A stretch of 64,000 nucleotides of DNA from an uncultured Acidobacteriota bacterium. Its GTDB lineage: Bacteria; Acidobacteriota; UBA6911; RPQK01; JAJDTT01. Where the stretch lies: positions 186,001-250,000 of the forward strand of contig CATOST010000030.1 of the NCBI GenBank assembly GCA_951812665.1, in the 5' to 3' direction. Numbering within the stretch: position 1 is the stretch's first letter; each line of letters starts with the position of its first letter. The position numbers and the translations under genes are program-made. Under the pieces are notes generated by a model. The model was given only the letters and a program-made list of their open reading frames with translations. It was not told the origin of the DNA and did not search any database. This document shows, piece by piece, positions 63,121 to 64,000 of the stretch.

Positions 63121-64000
63121 ATGACCTCAAACAGTGCGGCGTTCCCGACGATTCGAGCCTACGGAATTGCCCTTTTTCTTTGCTTGCTCGTAGGGCCTCA
63201 GCTGCAGGCCGCTCCGCCCGGAGACAGTGCCGGCCTCACCCATATCGGCAGTAAAAAGCAGTTGTTCATCGACGACTACATCATCCACCGGATGGACCAT
63301 GTCAAGCGGGTGCTGAATCCGGCGGTCAAGGCGCCCAACAATCCCATCATCGAAGCCGACCGGCCCTGGGAGAGCAACTACCTGCGGTGCAACCAGGTCG
63401 TCTACGACCCCAAGGACGGGCTGTTCAAGATGTGGTACACCTCGTACCAGGAATTCCGGGGCACCAAGGATGCGGGAGACGGCTACCGGACCCAATGGAG
63501 CCGGGACGGAGACGGCTACGCGAGGGAAAGAGTTCCGGACCCCTACCACTATTTCAACGATCCCAACGGCTCCAGCCAGGCCTTTTGCTTCGCCACCTCC
63601 AAGGACGGATTCAACTGGGAGAAACCCAACCTGGGCAAGGTGGAGTTCCAGGGTTCCCGGGACAACAACATCCTGCCTCCGGGAACCCGCTTTCCGAACA
63701 TGCTGGATCCCAACGAGAAAGATCCCTCCCGCCGCTACAAGTCCGCGGCCGACGACTATAAGCACCACGGCTACCATTTCGGACGGATCAACCTCCACTA
63801 CTCACCCGACGGGATCAAGTGGACCACGGCGCCCGAGAACCGGGAGATGGACATCTCCGACAAGCAGGGCCGCTGGGGACCCAACAGCTTCATGGGCTGG
63901 GATCCCATCAAGGGAGTCTACGTGACCCACATCGAGAGCTGTCTGCACCGGCGCTGCCCCCTGGGAAAACGGATCACGGGACGGTCCGAGAGCCCGGACT
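63121..64000 (+). CDS. Secreted five-bladed-propeller glycosidase-like protein, 3' end outside window
   Basis: At least 293 codons, with a signal peptide (AYGIALFLCLLVGPQLQAAP), then IGSKKQLFIDDYIIHRMDHV, VVYDPKDGLFKMWYTS, CFATSKDGFNWEKPNLGKVE and LHYSPDGIKWTTAPE. These are blade motifs of GH32/GH43-like propellers often annotated as glycosyl hydrolase-like and found near sulfatases. AAAGGAG lies 8 bases before the ATG. Catalytic residues cannot be assigned. Confidence 0.7.
   Translation, partial: MTSNSAAFPTIRAYGIALFLCLLVGPQLQAAPPGDSAGLTHIGSKKQLFIDDYIIHRMDHVKRVLNPAVKAPNNPIIEADRPWESNYLRCNQVVYDPKDGLFKMWYTSYQEFRGTKDAGDGYRTQWSRDGDGYARERVPDPYHYFNDPNGSSQAFCFATSKDGFNWEKPNLGKVEFQGSRDNNILPPGTRFPNMLDPNEKDPSRRYKSAADDYKHHGYHFGRINLHYSPDGIKWTTAPENREMDISDKQGRWGPNSFMGWDPIKGVYVTHIESCLHRRCPLGKRITGRSESPD

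Overview
The window is a high-GC bacterial chromosome segment. It most resembles Acidobacteriota: an Oar-like TonB receptor with an N-terminal carboxypeptidase-regulatory domain, an S55 (SpoIVB-like) peptidase in a non-sporulating context, DUF1501 and DUF1549/DUF1553 genes, secreted beta-propellers and CIRCE-controlled groESL. The phylum call is an inference from gene content; no rRNA lies in the window.

Layout. 1-2.0 kb: an ISAs1-type transposase with an N-terminal DruA-like (DUF4338) domain, open at the window edge, then copy 1 of a MITE-like repeat (family A). 2.1-9.7 kb: a periplasmic solute-binding lipoprotein, a flavinylation module (FMN-binding protein, heme-type membrane protein, ApbE), a secreted beta-propeller, MITE family B copy 1 and an S55 peptidase. 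9.8-23.6 kb is core: smc, the purC-PHP-cvpA-fis-like cluster, groES-groEL, an ArnT-like glycosyltransferase, cysS and lysine 6-aminotransferase, with two more family A repeats. 23.5-37.0 kb is accessory and rich in defence genes: a GHKL-helicase lacking its second RecA domain, then (past yraN and msrB) an AAA ATPase, a giant methylase-specificity-ATPase fusion, an RtcR-like CARF-sigma54 activator, and an AbiEi antitoxin whose AbiEii toxin has been cut off. tRNA-Gly(GCC) closes this part. 37.2-48.3 kb: TonB receptor, soluble transhydrogenase, MITE family B copy 2, a calcium-repeat lipoprotein, relBE, and the DUF1549/DUF1501 pair. 48.4-52.0 kb: a toxin-antitoxin scrapyard with McrC and PIN fragments, two VapBC-type modules and an AbrB-Doc module. 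52.1-61.8 kb: a complete N-methylglutamate pathway (mgsABC, mgdBCDA, gmaS). 61.8-64.0 kb: a small coiled-coil protein, a DMT transporter and a partial secreted glycosidase-like protein.

The strongest candidate for an undescribed system is at 28.8-36.0 kb. An RtcR-like CARF-sigma54 activator lies directly upstream of a textbook -24/-12 promoter (34464-34479, minus strand). That promoter drives a 1340-residue protein joining an N6-methylase fold (with a degenerate catalytic motif), an HsdS-like target-recognition half, a beta-sandwich and an AAA/STAND ATPase with winged helix. A second ATPase is co-transcribed. I read this as a signal-induced DNA-recognition/ATPase defence operon. Second in interest is the methylamine (N-methylglutamate) operon, and third the two MITE families that abut stop and start codons of core genes.
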